Assembly: GCA_016165875.1 (NCBI GenBank) | Contig: JABBOT010000023.1 | Location: 372,001 to 436,000 of the forward strand | Reading direction: 5' to 3' | Source: Acanthopleura granulata | Taxonomy: Eukaryota; Mollusca; Polyplacophora; Chitonida; Chitonidae | Length of the DNA: 64,000 bases | Shown: one piece after another, positions 34,153 to 44,279 of the stretch | How the letters are laid out: every line of letters starts with the position of its first letter | Numbering within the stretch: the stretch's first letter is position 1 | Program-made: the position numbers and the translations under genes | Notes under the pieces: model-generated | What the model saw: the letters and a program-made list of their open reading frames with translations, nothing else | Told to the model about the DNA's origin: nothing | Database searches by the model: none

Positions 34153-34225
34153 TTATGTATGTCTCGTTTTATTGTTTGTGATTTGTCCGTTTTATTTAAA
34201 AACAAAGAAAAAAATCAGCCCTCCT
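34143..34225 (+). repeat. Right subterminal block (inverted copy of 20434-20514)
   Basis: GTCTCGTTTTATTGTTTGTG, then ATTTGTCCGTTTTAT, then ATCAGCCCTCC. The left copy is followed within 0.4 kb by the TIR, whereas here a further 3.1 kb of modules precedes the right TIR. The right arm therefore looks expanded. Confidence 0.65.
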
Positions 34226-34431
34226 GACATGTAGCCCCACTCTAATTATTAAATGTATTTGTCAAAACTAAAAGCTGATTTTCACACTGCATTTGTTTTT
34301 TTTTATATTTCTGTACATACAAGTAAGCTATTGATATCTCTCTATATGTAGTCCTGTGTACTGTATGACCCCGCGAGCGGGAAACATTGTTTTTTAATAT
34401 ACTGTAAGGCAAACCACTATGCTATAGTGAA

Positions 34432-34669
34432 ACACAAGGATTGAAAATTTCCTAGAACTGCTCAGACATCGCCCACTATCGACCAATCAGAACAGCGGAA
34501 TTTGCCCTGCCTCCAGCTCGTACCGATATAGTGTACATCTGCTGTTGTGCTTCTCTTGGGGTGTAAAACACGAATTATCTCTTTACCTCTTTCATATTTT
34601 ATACCCACGCTGACAATTATGTCTATTCAGGAATTCTGTTTTTTAATTATTAAGATTATGTCTAAATAA
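34432..34669 (+). pseudogene. Second arm module, truncated gene
   Basis: AACACAAGGATTGAAAATTT, CCAATCAG and GCGGAATTTGCCC repeat the layout of the 33,449 module 983 bp earlier. A weak TATA (GATATAGTG) is followed by ATG at 34619 with only 16 codons (MSIQEFCFLIIKIMSK) before a stop. It looks like a duplicated unit whose gene has been lost. Confidence 0.4.
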
Positions 34670-34767
34670 AAGTTGATATTTAACGCTATATTCTTATGTT
34701 TCCATCCAAAAAAGAGACACGGTAAAGACACAATGCTTGTAAATGCAGAAAGCCCACGTGACCGCTG

Positions 34768-34860
34768 TGAACCAATGAGAAATGGTGAAATTGCTCTCTC
34801 TGACCACCGCACTTTTTGGTATGCTGCCGCTGCCGGAGTTTACAAGCACCGGTATATTTT
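34768..34860 (+). promoter_or_regulatory. Arm promoter module B
   Basis: AACCAATGAG, GAAATTGCTCTCTCTGACC, CCGCACTTTTTGG, GAGTTTACAAGCACCGG and a TATATTTTT box: the same order as the 33.5-kb module. No intact ORF follows directly. A further CCAATCAGCG occurs at 34,912 before the 35.1-kb ORF. Confidence 0.5.
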
Positions 34861-35089
34861 TTTCTAAAAACAACTCCCGGAGTACACCCGTGCGCGTATT
34901 TTTTTTCTTCACCAATCAGCGCTCAGATAATTCCAAAATCCTCAGATAATTGCTTTCGTTTAGATCCGAGCTGCTGCTATGTGGTCTGTGAGCATTGGTG
35001 ACAGACGCACAGTCACTCTACTGCATTTCTACGAGAGCTGATTTCACGACAAAAAACCAGAGAGGAAGATTTTGGATTCATTCACGGAG

Positions 35090-35413
35090 ATGATTATTCG
35101 ATTACGAGATTGCGCCGGCATCGTGGTACGTACAGGGGACCCTGAAACGGATGGAGGAGAGTTATGGCGCTTCCTCCTGAAGAAACGACTGGAATACTTT
35201 TATACGGAGTGTGAAACCGCCTATTTAAAATACATGGAAGCCTTGGAGCGAGAGGTTATGGTGGGACCAGGAACAGAGTTTAGAAGACTGATCGAGTTAC
35301 ACGCAGCAGAGGTGAACGACCTGCAGTACATAATGGAAAGGAATCATGTGAGACTTTTACGTGCGCAGGCAGAATATAGACATTTCAAAGAACCACCCAA
35401 CAACAACAACTAA
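35090..35413 (+). CDS. Arm helical protein (intact frame, unknown)
   Basis: 107 residues from the ATG at 35090 (MIIRLRDCAGIVV). Six codons upstream, in frame, a TTG (35072) stands where related ORFs would begin, so an original ATG may have mutated. It is predicted almost wholly helical: LKKRLEYFYTECETAYLKY, then EFRRLIELHAAEVNDLQYIM, ending PPNNNN. Charge pattern and size resemble the other arm ORFs, but the AWERL-type motif is not evident. It faces the right terminus. No clear histone-type stem-loop directly follows; the next is 470 nt away. Function unknown. Confidence 0.5.
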   Translation: MIIRLRDCAGIVVRTGDPETDGGELWRFLLKKRLEYFYTECETAYLKYMEALEREVMVGPGTEFRRLIELHAAEVNDLQYIMERNHVRLLRAQAEYRHFKEPPNNNN

Positions 35414-36852
35414 GTTTCATAACAACGCGTATCTGTGGCTGCTGGCTGGCTGAGGGATCTCTTATTCTTCACGAATCGTGGCAAGGCCTTGTTCTTCATG
35501 CAGTTTGCGAAGCACTTCTCGTACAAGGCGGTATACCTCGCTGGAATGTACATGCCGCATCTTTCCTCCGCCTTTATCACAGGAAACCTCCTGTGCAGGG
35601 ATCATTTTCACATCTTTTGACATCCTCCTGTGTATCTCTTAGCCTGACCAAGTCATTGGAAACCTCCTGCGTATGGATCTTAGGAAAAATGTCTATACCG
35701 CTGCTTTTCCTCCCTCTTTTTCTCTTGACCATTGGACTAACAGCGCCAAGTTTAATCGGTGATAATCAGTGACAAGATGTGTGTACCGTCGCTTTCCTTC
35801 CTCATCCTACCCCCTCTTCTAGACCCTTCTCCTATTATAATCACGGCTTTTCTTCATCGTGGACTCTCCCTATATCCAAAAGCTCTTTTCAGAGCCACCC
35901 ACCCTGTCAAAAGGACTTTCCGAAATATGAGCAGTATGGTTTTTGCATGTTTTTGGGATGTTTTTTTTGGCATGTTTTTGGATGTTTTGGCCTTTTTTGG
36001 ATTATTTTATTTATTTATTTATTTGTTGGTTACTTTTTGTGATTTATCCATTTTGTCTACGCCTGACGTCGCCAACCCCGGTTTATTGTACACTAGGTGA
36101 TGTCTGATGTTCACAGCGTAGTATAATTTGTGAGCACCTGACAGTCATCTAGCGCACGGCAGACCATGTCAACACTCCAGAGATGGATCAAGCACAACCT
36201 TGCTGTACACTATACTACATTGTCTATTTATAACGGTCGATGGTCACAGATGTAGTTAGTGTGCAACGCCCAACTCCACCTACCAGAATAGCCTACACGG
36301 ACGGAGTAGTGGCTATATGGGAGGAACACTAAACTCTCACTCGGTATATTGACATTATAATTATAACTATCAATGTATTGGGAAAGAGTATATTGTCCCA
36401 TCCCCTCAACACAACCTACCTGGAAAATCTACGCCAATGGACCAATGGGTATATGCCTGGTACACTTTACAGAGCCTATGTACATTATTTTAATTGTTAA
36501 TGTTCATAAGCTCCGTAAATTGTGCCACGCCCTCAACACCGACTACCCCAAGAAAACCCCTACACCGATGGATAAATGCTTGTTTGTTTTTTCATGTACT
36601 CTGTTTTATGTATTGTGTTTCTTTGTTATTTATATGTCTGTCTGTGATTGTCGTGACATCACACACCGTGATGTCTCATAATCAAACAAAGATTAACCCC
36701 TAACATTCACTGCCCCTTGACTTATCATATATATAAATATAAATACGACACACTATGCTCTGAAAATGTATACTCACAACAGTATAATATATATATATAC
36801 TCACCATTCTTTCTCCATCCATACAACTTTCCTCTCCATGTCCAGTTCGATG
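35414..36852. other. Right arm, degenerate repeated region without clear gene
   Basis: Three similar short openings, ATGTACATGCCGCATCTTTC (35,549), ATGTCTATACCGCTGCTTTT (35,691) and ATGTGTGTACCGTCGCTTTC (about 35,778), suggest tandem copies of a small gene. The second encodes a 27-residue signal-peptide-like MSIPLLFLPLFLLTIGLTAP before a stop. AAACCTCCTGTG/CGTA blocks repeat between them. From 36,260 to 36,570 three CCAACTCCACC / CAACACAACCTACC / CAACACCGACTACC blocks also look related. Nothing identifiable by family. Confidence 0.35.
35881..35896 (+). terminator. Histone-type 3' stem-loop (right arm)
   Basis: AGCTCT stem, TTTC loop, AGAGCC stem. The base pair is A:C instead of G:C, but the 5' flank CCAAA and 3' flank ACCCA are exactly the histone consensus. 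A purine-rich TCAAAAGGACTTTCCG follows. Which ORF it served is unclear. Confidence 0.6.
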
Positions 36853-37011
36853 TTAATGCCGTTTCAGGGTTGACATACGGGTAAACTGCTTAGCACAATC
36901 CTTACAACTATACGTACAGCTCCCCGATCCATGAACTTCCTGCTTGTGACGATTTAGGGTTTTACGTGCCTTAAAAACACGCGAACACAAATCACAGGTA
37001 AATCCCATCAT
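36853..37011 (-). CDS. Two-finger C2H2 zinc finger microprotein
   Basis: 52 residues. Finger 1 is FTCDLCSRVFKARKTLNRHK followed by QEVH. Finger 2 is YSCKDCAKQFTRMSTLKRH, ending at the first zinc-binding His, so its fourth ligand would be missing or supplied otherwise. Start: either ATG of ATGATG at 37011/37008. A TATAAAAA box (37090-37097, minus strand) lies about 80 nt upstream, only 285 bp from the right TIR. The frame is intact. It may bind element ends or host DNA. Capture from a host C2H2 gene, or derivation from a finger like that in the polymerase, are both possible. Confidence 0.6.
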   Translation of the reverse strand: MMGFTCDLCSRVFKARKTLNRHKQEVHGSGSCTYSCKDCAKQFTRMSTLKRH

Positions 37012-37089
37012 TTAACAACCTCCTCTAGTCATTCATGCCTACGTGCTTATACACTGCCAAACACAGTGAAAAATGACAACCACCCCCAC

Positions 37090-37097
37090 TTTTTATA
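37090..37097 (-). promoter_or_regulatory. TATA box of zinc finger microprotein
   Basis: GGTATAAAAA on the minus strand, 80 nt before the first ATG. Between it and the TIR are two GTGATAGG/ATGATAGG-AAAAAAA repeats (37,130 and 37,225). Confidence 0.45.
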
Positions 37098-37308
37098 CCT
37101 TTTAATGTTATCATCACGTGCACACCGCATGATAGGAAAAAAACAAATAATACCTTTCACCTTACCAAAACCTATGACGTCATAAAGGTAACTCCCTCAT
37201 GCACCTGATCACGCCCACACCACGTGATAGGAAAAAAAACTCCTCCGACCTCCCCCGTATCCTGTTCACTCCATGACCCCCTACCCCCTCCCACCACAAC
37301 CTATCACA

Positions 37309-37382
37309 TCATATGACGTCACCACGGTACCACCCAGATTAAAAGATAGGAATGAGACCTGTAAATTCCGTAGTATACTACT
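37309..37382 (-). repeat. Right terminal inverted repeat
   Basis: Reverse complement matches the left TIR at 70 of 74 positions; the four differences are at positions 13, 18, 22 and 45 of the repeat. It ends TAGTATACTACT. The following TGCGGC (37383-37388) is the right target duplication. Confidence 0.92.
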
Positions 37383-37388
37383 TGCGGC

Positions 37389-40300
37389 TATGTCATGGGT
37401 GCTGAAAACATATTGATGATTACCACGATGTATGTTGTCGGTAATTTATCAGCGATTACTCTAGCGTAAGGCCTCCTCCCCATCGACTTACAGGTCTCGA
37501 GCTAAGAGCCAAAGAGTATATCAATGACGAGCCATGTACAATGTGGACGGGCTATATGGTCTGTGACTCGTACCGTAATCTTGAATGACATTTCCACATA
37601 TAGACTTGGGAGTCTTTCATACTTTGAGAACGAATTCTCATCGAAATTAATACTCGTAGCGCACAATGATATGTCCACGGCAATTCGTGCTATTTGGTGT
37701 TCGTAAAGTCAACTTTAAAGCTACTGAAGGCATGTGGAACCAAGTTTTCTCAGTTTTCTAAAACGCCTCAAAACCAGTGAAAAACAGCTATTGCGTTTCC
37801 TATTTGTCTCGTACTTCGCGCGCTTGAGACGCGATCCTGTATCTGAATTATACACCTCGTACCTTCTTTGCGGAATCGCCCTTTGCTCTGCTTTATTTCG
37901 ACTGCACGCACGCTTAATCCCTTGGATAACTATTTTATGCGTAGGCTTGTGGTCAATATAGTGATTGTTGCACGTTTAACCCTGAACCTATGGACAACAA
38001 TGGCAGATACTGTGTCAGTTACCCAGCCGATCCGAAATTCATAAATGCTGATAAATAGATTGATCAGAAAGAGTTGGGACATCTGTCTGCTTCACACCTA
38101 AACTGGTTAAGTGCACTCGGTCAAGGACGTGTGAAGAAAACATAGGCCTCCTTTAGAACTACTGTTTCGTATAGAAACTGACGTCAAAGAGCGTATATGT
38201 TCTATTTAAAGGTAAACATGCTGAAAAAACACACAAGAAAACGCGATACTTTGCTGAATGACAGTTATCTTTAATTTCCAGAAGGTTGGTTACTTAGTGT
38301 GTCATTATTCATTGTCAATAGCTCGGTGTGTTCGACGATATCCCATAGCCAATCGTTTTAGGGAGATTATACCGACAAATCATGAACAATATCGGTACGG
38401 TAAATAAAGCCAAAAGATTGTGAGAAAGTGTGAAAAAATTAGCCACGGTGCGAGTAAGACCAGCATTATTTTTTTCTTTGAAATGCTAATGGTGTAACTG
38501 GCCAATATAGTATTAATTTCTTGAAGGAAAATACCGGGGCTTTTGAAAAAGCAGCAGCCCAGTGGTCTCATGAGAGCATGCTCCACCTGTAATGTAAGTG
38601 AATGGCCAGGATGTACAGAGTGTTATCTAGACCAAAGGAGAGAGCTGTAGCGTAAGGATTATCTCTGGGTTGCCCACTGTTCGCCAAAGTTATGGGCGTG
38701 AGGTAGACCCATAACCAAGTGTCCGTCGCATTAGATCACGTGTGCTTATGTAAGATACATGTAGTGAAAGAGGCTTATAAGTTACCTATACAAGAAATAT
38801 GCCATGGCCATTTGTAATGTCAAATTGAGCATCTGTCAAGAAACACTTATATCCCTCCCTGAGAGACTGACACTGGAACAGACTGAGTATTGTAAATAGA
38901 GGAGGGCGGTAAGTGGTGATGGTTTATTAGGGTATATAGGTGAAGAAGAATTAACTGTGATGCTGAAGAAAAGATTCCGTCTGACAACTTAGTGCGTTTG
39001 TGGGAATCTTAGAGTGAATTCTGGTGTGCCAGGAGTTGGTTCTTCCTGGCTATATAGGAGTGTCAAGATACAAACTGTGCTAAACAGGTGACTCCTGATC
39101 TAGACCAGTATGGCGACTTACTCAGCAGTGTCATCATTTTGGGGATCTGGTAGCGAGTCCTATGAGGGCATTTCTGAGGTGGTGAAAATTGTCAGATTTA
39201 CCGAAATGGTACCACATTTAGAGTGTACTGCCACGTTGATTTAACATCTCTGTCATGTTTTCGTTTATATTTGGGCATGTAAGGTCCATCAGGGCATTAT
39301 CATTGTGTAGAACAGCGCAACTAAGTGACGAAAGGTGGCTGAAATTATTTTCTGACAATAGCATGTTGGTCTTGTCGGCTGGCACTCTTTTGCTCCATGA
39401 TACAATGTGGTAGCATATTCCAGTGACTCTGTCACATCCAGAGCACAACCGCCAGCGATGCTCAGATTTAGCGAAATTAGGCTCAGCATTGCAGGTTTAG
39501 TCTCGCTGGAGCAAGAAGAAAAGGCTTCTTCCAGTAGTACATAGGCTCATCGTATTCTTGTCACCTTGCCAGTGTTAGCCTTAATGATCTGGGAATATTG
39601 TAGTTCGGGAAGGAAGTTCATTATATTGGGGGCCAACCAAAACCGCCTGAGCGCTATAACATGAACAAAAGCCGAGATATATTGGTGTGCAAATCGCAAA
39701 TTTCCGCGCAGCTCTGGGCTGCATTTGAAGTTCCAACATAGATTGTGCAACCGGTCAATCACAACGGAGGCCAGTGGGCTCGAGGCAAAAATAATGGTTT
39801 TATTCATATGTATTCTATAGAGAGAGGAGGGGAGTGCAATCTGGTACACAGCCAGATTGGCCAGTTACAAATTAACCCTTTACGCACCACGGACTACACC
39901 GGTCGGATGGCTGGCAAATGAAAGACATCGTGTGAGGCAAGTCTAGCAAATTTATCTCGCTTACGGCATCTGATGTGTTCCAAGTTATTATCATTGTAAG
40001 ACGTTGGTCGTATATATTTGAACTGAAGCCCGGCTAAATCAGTATTGAACATAGAAAACAACATGAAATGTTTTAAGAAATAATAGAAAAACTACCGCAG
40101 AAGTAAAGACCATTCTAGACTGACGAGAACGACATACATTTTAACATTGAAACACTAAGTAAAAATATATATGAGTCAAAAACAGCCGGCTAATATATAA
40201 TTTGTATTCTCACAGGTCTCCCTCTCTGTCTGTGCTGTATATTCTTTACAAACAGTGTGAACAGCTTAAGGGCTTAATCTGCTGAAAGGGCGCAACTATG

Positions 40301-41851
40301 ACAGTATTATTTGTAAGTTAAATGGAGTCTCCGAACTGGCTGTGTAGAATAAATCAGTCCGTCGGGGAATGGGAAATGCCATATAATCTATTACCACCAC
40401 CACAGCCAGAAAGAGGAAGTGCTGTGTTGTGATGTCTTTACTGAAATGGTATATACACACTGCAGAGAAAGGCGCGAACATGTTTATTTTGAATAAATCA
40501 CCAGGAAAATATCCTTGTTTTAAAAACTGACAAATAGCATCTCTTTTCGCCATAACGTCTTGAAGGCTGTGAATCAGAGATACATGTTTGCAACTATCGT
40601 ATGAGGTTCATTTGTTTATGGGGTTTTTTTTATATACATGTTGTGGGTTGATTCGGAACTTGGAGAACAATCAAGGTATAGAATTAATTAATATTTTTGT
40701 GTTTTATGTCTCATGTAGGTTTAATAAATGTGGAAGATGTGTTGAGGATAGTCCCATTTAGAAATATAACTGGAAATCATCTGATCCAGATCTTTGAAAG
40801 GAGTGTTACCAAGTACGACACGAACAACTAGATGGTGCTTTCTTATCGATATCTGGTAAAGTGAAATCACATACTGGCATCCTTCACCAACAAACAACCG
40901 TGTAGTACCGGTATACCACGGCCGGTAGTAATATATACCGGTATTCAGACAAGCAATATATGTAAAGACAAGATATTATGCATTGCAGGAAGTAATGCAC
41001 TTGCTGCCATGTTATCAATTTTGACCAATCGGACGCGAGTTCTTTCTACACCCCTGTCGTCACGCGAATCTTGTTTTGCATGCCTTTTGGAGTGTACGAA
41101 CGAGGGGTCCGAGTGACACGGCATCGTGTTTCCGGCTTCTCTAACATAGAGTATTCGATGGCCTCATAAGAATTCCAGATTAAATATTGATTTCTAGACC
41201 TGTGAACAGGTTGGCTGTATCCATCCCTCTTCCAAAATAACTAAGGATGTGTGTTACTTGGCAGTGATTTCACTAAATTGCTCACCACACTGCCCAATGG
41301 CAATAGCCAACTGAGAAGTGAGGGTGCAAATACCAACAGCATAGCCTTCGGATATTTTGAATGGTCTGGTTGATGAGCTGTTTTTATTGGTTTTATTCCA
41401 CTATCGACAGCTCTTTAAAGTCTTTCCTTTGCCCATCGGTACACACACTTCTTCAGAACGGCCCTGTTTGTTAAAAAATGCTACTTACCAGTCATGTTGA
41501 ATTTCTCTTCCATCTCATTCAAACGTTTCTTGTCTGATTCACAGGACATGCTTTTAAAGTTTCAATCGGATCACATGCCTGAACCATCCAGTAATATTTG
41601 TGTAACTGTCTAAAACATATTTTGAACATACAATAGACAAGCTTCCAGCTCTTTGCGCAGTTTCAGGCGGCCAAAATTACCCCGCGTTACATCAAAGCTG
41701 CTGTCGTGTGTCAAGGGGTGCAATTCCATTGAGGCGAATAAGCGTATTTCATTATATTTTAGCCCATTGGTTTTAGAAGTAAAGTTAAGTCGATTCAAGT
41801 TGTCCATAATTCTGGTATTGCATTCTTCTGGTATAGCATTCTTTCTATACC
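37389..41851. other. Non-genic flank right of the element
   Basis: No recognised gene, RNA or mobile element. Only scattered short frames without domain patterns. Confidence 0.4.
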
Positions 41852-41878
41852 AAATGACATCTCTACGAGATGTCATTT
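41852..41878. repeat. Perfect 12-bp hairpin
   Basis: AAATGACATCTC, TAC loop, GAGATGTCATTT. It is next to an imperfect repeat of GGTATAGCATTC / CTATACC. No role known. Confidence 0.55.
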
Positions 41879-42298
41879 ATACAGATTATTAACTGCCGGC
41901 CCGAACCATATGAGATCAAATTCCATCACACTGGCAGAATGGGAATTTATACACACATGTTGTTCCATTGTGGAGGGGAAACAAATAGATGCTTCTTAAA
42001 GACTGGACAAATTCGAAGGGCATTTTTCTTTTAAATTTTGTGAATTTAAACGAGAAAACGGTTGAGGGAATGGTGACAAACCTGGCGTGGTTGTGGCGAG
42101 TGGCACTACAGACTATAATATTAGCGGGAAACCGATTACAGTGTATATACATAAGTGACTGACAAAATAGGGCAGTTCATGCTACATATCAGTTACAAAT
42201 CCAAACTTGACAATATACGTTAATGCGCGGAAAAGAACTCAAACCACTCAAAATTTCGAATTTGTAACATCGTTGACTGACTTCAATCATGAGTTCAC

Positions 42299-42400
42299 AA
42301 TATTTATTTATTTATTTGACTGACGTTTTACGCCGCACTGAAGAATATTTCACTTACACGACGGCGGCCTGCATTATGGTGGGAGGGAAATCGATGACCA
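42299..42400 (+). repeat. Dispersed repeat family A, copy 2
   Basis: TATTTATTTATTTATTTGAC, ACGTTTTACGCCGCACTGAA, GAATATTTCACTTACACGAC, GCATTATGGTGGGAGG: the head and core of family A, without the CCCGGGGGAAACCC part. Confidence 0.65.
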
Positions 42401-44279
42401 TTTGCAGTTTCACAATATTTAAACTTCAGTTTAAGAACTCATGTTGCGGGTCTTCACTCTTAACTTTGGTTTTTCTAGCCATTTGAGGAAGTTTTCAGGA
42501 AATATCGACTGTTAAATAGTCTGGCATGACTGGTTCGCCAGAATTTGGGATTTTCCATTTTTTGAGGCATACCAGAAATCAGTGCCATAGTTTTTATAAT
42601 CCGCGTAATCCATATTCGTTCAAACTGAAGTTCAAAGTCGGACAAGGAAAGACTGTATACATAGCAGCTTAGCACTCTCTCCGGAAGGGACACATTCCGC
42701 ATGTGCTTCAATCTCAAACCATGAAGCAGGGAATTAATTGCTCCCTTGAGGCCCCCACCTTCTCTGTGGCAGATCATTTGTTACAAACACTGTAAACGGT
42801 TAAGCAGGCTGTTCGGATATGAATGTGTACGAGCCACTGACGAAGCAAAAACGATGATCAATAAACCGTACAGCACGAAATCGTCAAGCAACTACAACTA
42901 CACGGAACAGATTAGGGAATGTAGAATGTCTTTCAGTGAATTGGTAAATATAAACTTTTAGGCTCTAATGCTGCTTTAACTTCCACAGCTTATCGGTCGG
43001 TTTGTCCTGCTATACAATGCCCCGTATACATCTTTGACCTCTGCCAAACTGCATTCTGCCGATCTCTGTTCAGATGTATTGTGAAAGTTGAAACATCTTC
43101 CGCGGCTAGCACCCTAACATATTTATTATACCAGCTTATGACTCAATCCGCACAATTTAGAACAAACTCACAGAGTAATGAAACTGGTCTCCTGTTGGTA
43201 GCCAGAAGGTTTGAGCTGCAGCTGATAATTTAGTGATGACTGCTCGGTGAAGGGATAATTTTTGTCAGCACCTCTTGATTCCGCCTTCTCAGTTAAACGA
43301 GACGCAGGAGATACAGTTTATGAAATGATCGACTAATCTATACGCGAATTACAGTTACTAATTATTTAACTTATTAGTATTAATTTATTCACTTGATCGC
43401 TCTTTAATGAATAGAGGAAAACAGTCCGCGGAGCAAACCAGCGCCGTTCCCCAGCTACCATGTAAACATGCTGTTGAACCGACGAGAGCTTAGAAGAGGC
43501 TACCTCATTAGTCAAAAGCCGATTGGACAGTGACTACAACCAGGCCAGCTGTGGCACAAACGACTCCTGTTCATGAATGGAGAGTCACCCTGAAAACGAA
43601 TGTTTGCTGGACGGTGGTCAGCGTGCTTGCCCAGATCTAGGCCTGGAAGTGACATCAGTAGCATGAATTTCAAATAAATACATGCAAATAAAGTATTTAA
43701 TGATCAAAGTATTTCTTTTATTGAACGGTATATACATATTTTAACATTTATGAACCAAACTATGAACAACCTTATTTTTTTGGCAACAACTTCATAGAGA
43801 AGACATAGTTTTCAATAAATTTGTATCACAAATCAGATTGAGCAATTCAATGGCCATACAAGGTATGATACATCGCAACACTCCATATGGCAAACAAAAT
43901 TAGAAGTCTTTCCTTATACTGGATACATATTCAGGAACCAAACAGCATCCACATATATCTCAACAGTTCTTTGCCTCAATGGTACATAAGATGGGCCGGT
44001 CAATGGCAGTACAAGCTACGGATGAACCCTTCGGGAGATACTAAAGACAACTCGGTGGACCTTTTCCTGAAAACAGACTAGAAAACCTCATGTACGCCAA
44101 AGGAAGAATCATATCCTACAGTATTACCAATCAACAACATGCCGGAGTTCACAAAGGACCAGCTACTCAACATCCGATCACAGATTCTTACTCTTATTCA
44201 ATTCCCTGATTTATCACCAGCACCACATTGATAGGTTCAGAAATTAGAAACAACCCACTGAAACGTTCATAATCACACA

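Larger units (their letters stand above)
20049..37382. mobile_element. Maverick/Polinton (adintovirus-like) endogenous element
   Basis: A 17,334-bp element bounded by 74-bp TIRs and a 6-bp target duplication. It encodes the diagnostic set of large self-synthesising DNA transposons and adintoviruses: protein-primed polymerase B, retroviral-type integrase, packaging ATPase, major and minor capsid proteins and a PX-like protein. No adenain-type protease was found. Genes for structure and integration run rightward from 21.8 to 28.8 kb, and polymerase runs leftward from 32.7 to 29.2 kb. Both ends carry short accessory ORFs facing outward. Integrase, ATPase, penton, PX, capsid and polymerase all carry frameshifts or stops, so the copy is inactive. 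TIR identity of about 95% suggests it is not ancient. Confidence 0.95.

Noticed and set aside
39218..39489. Frames possibly from a retroelement
   Set aside because: No reverse transcriptase motif could be read in any frame.
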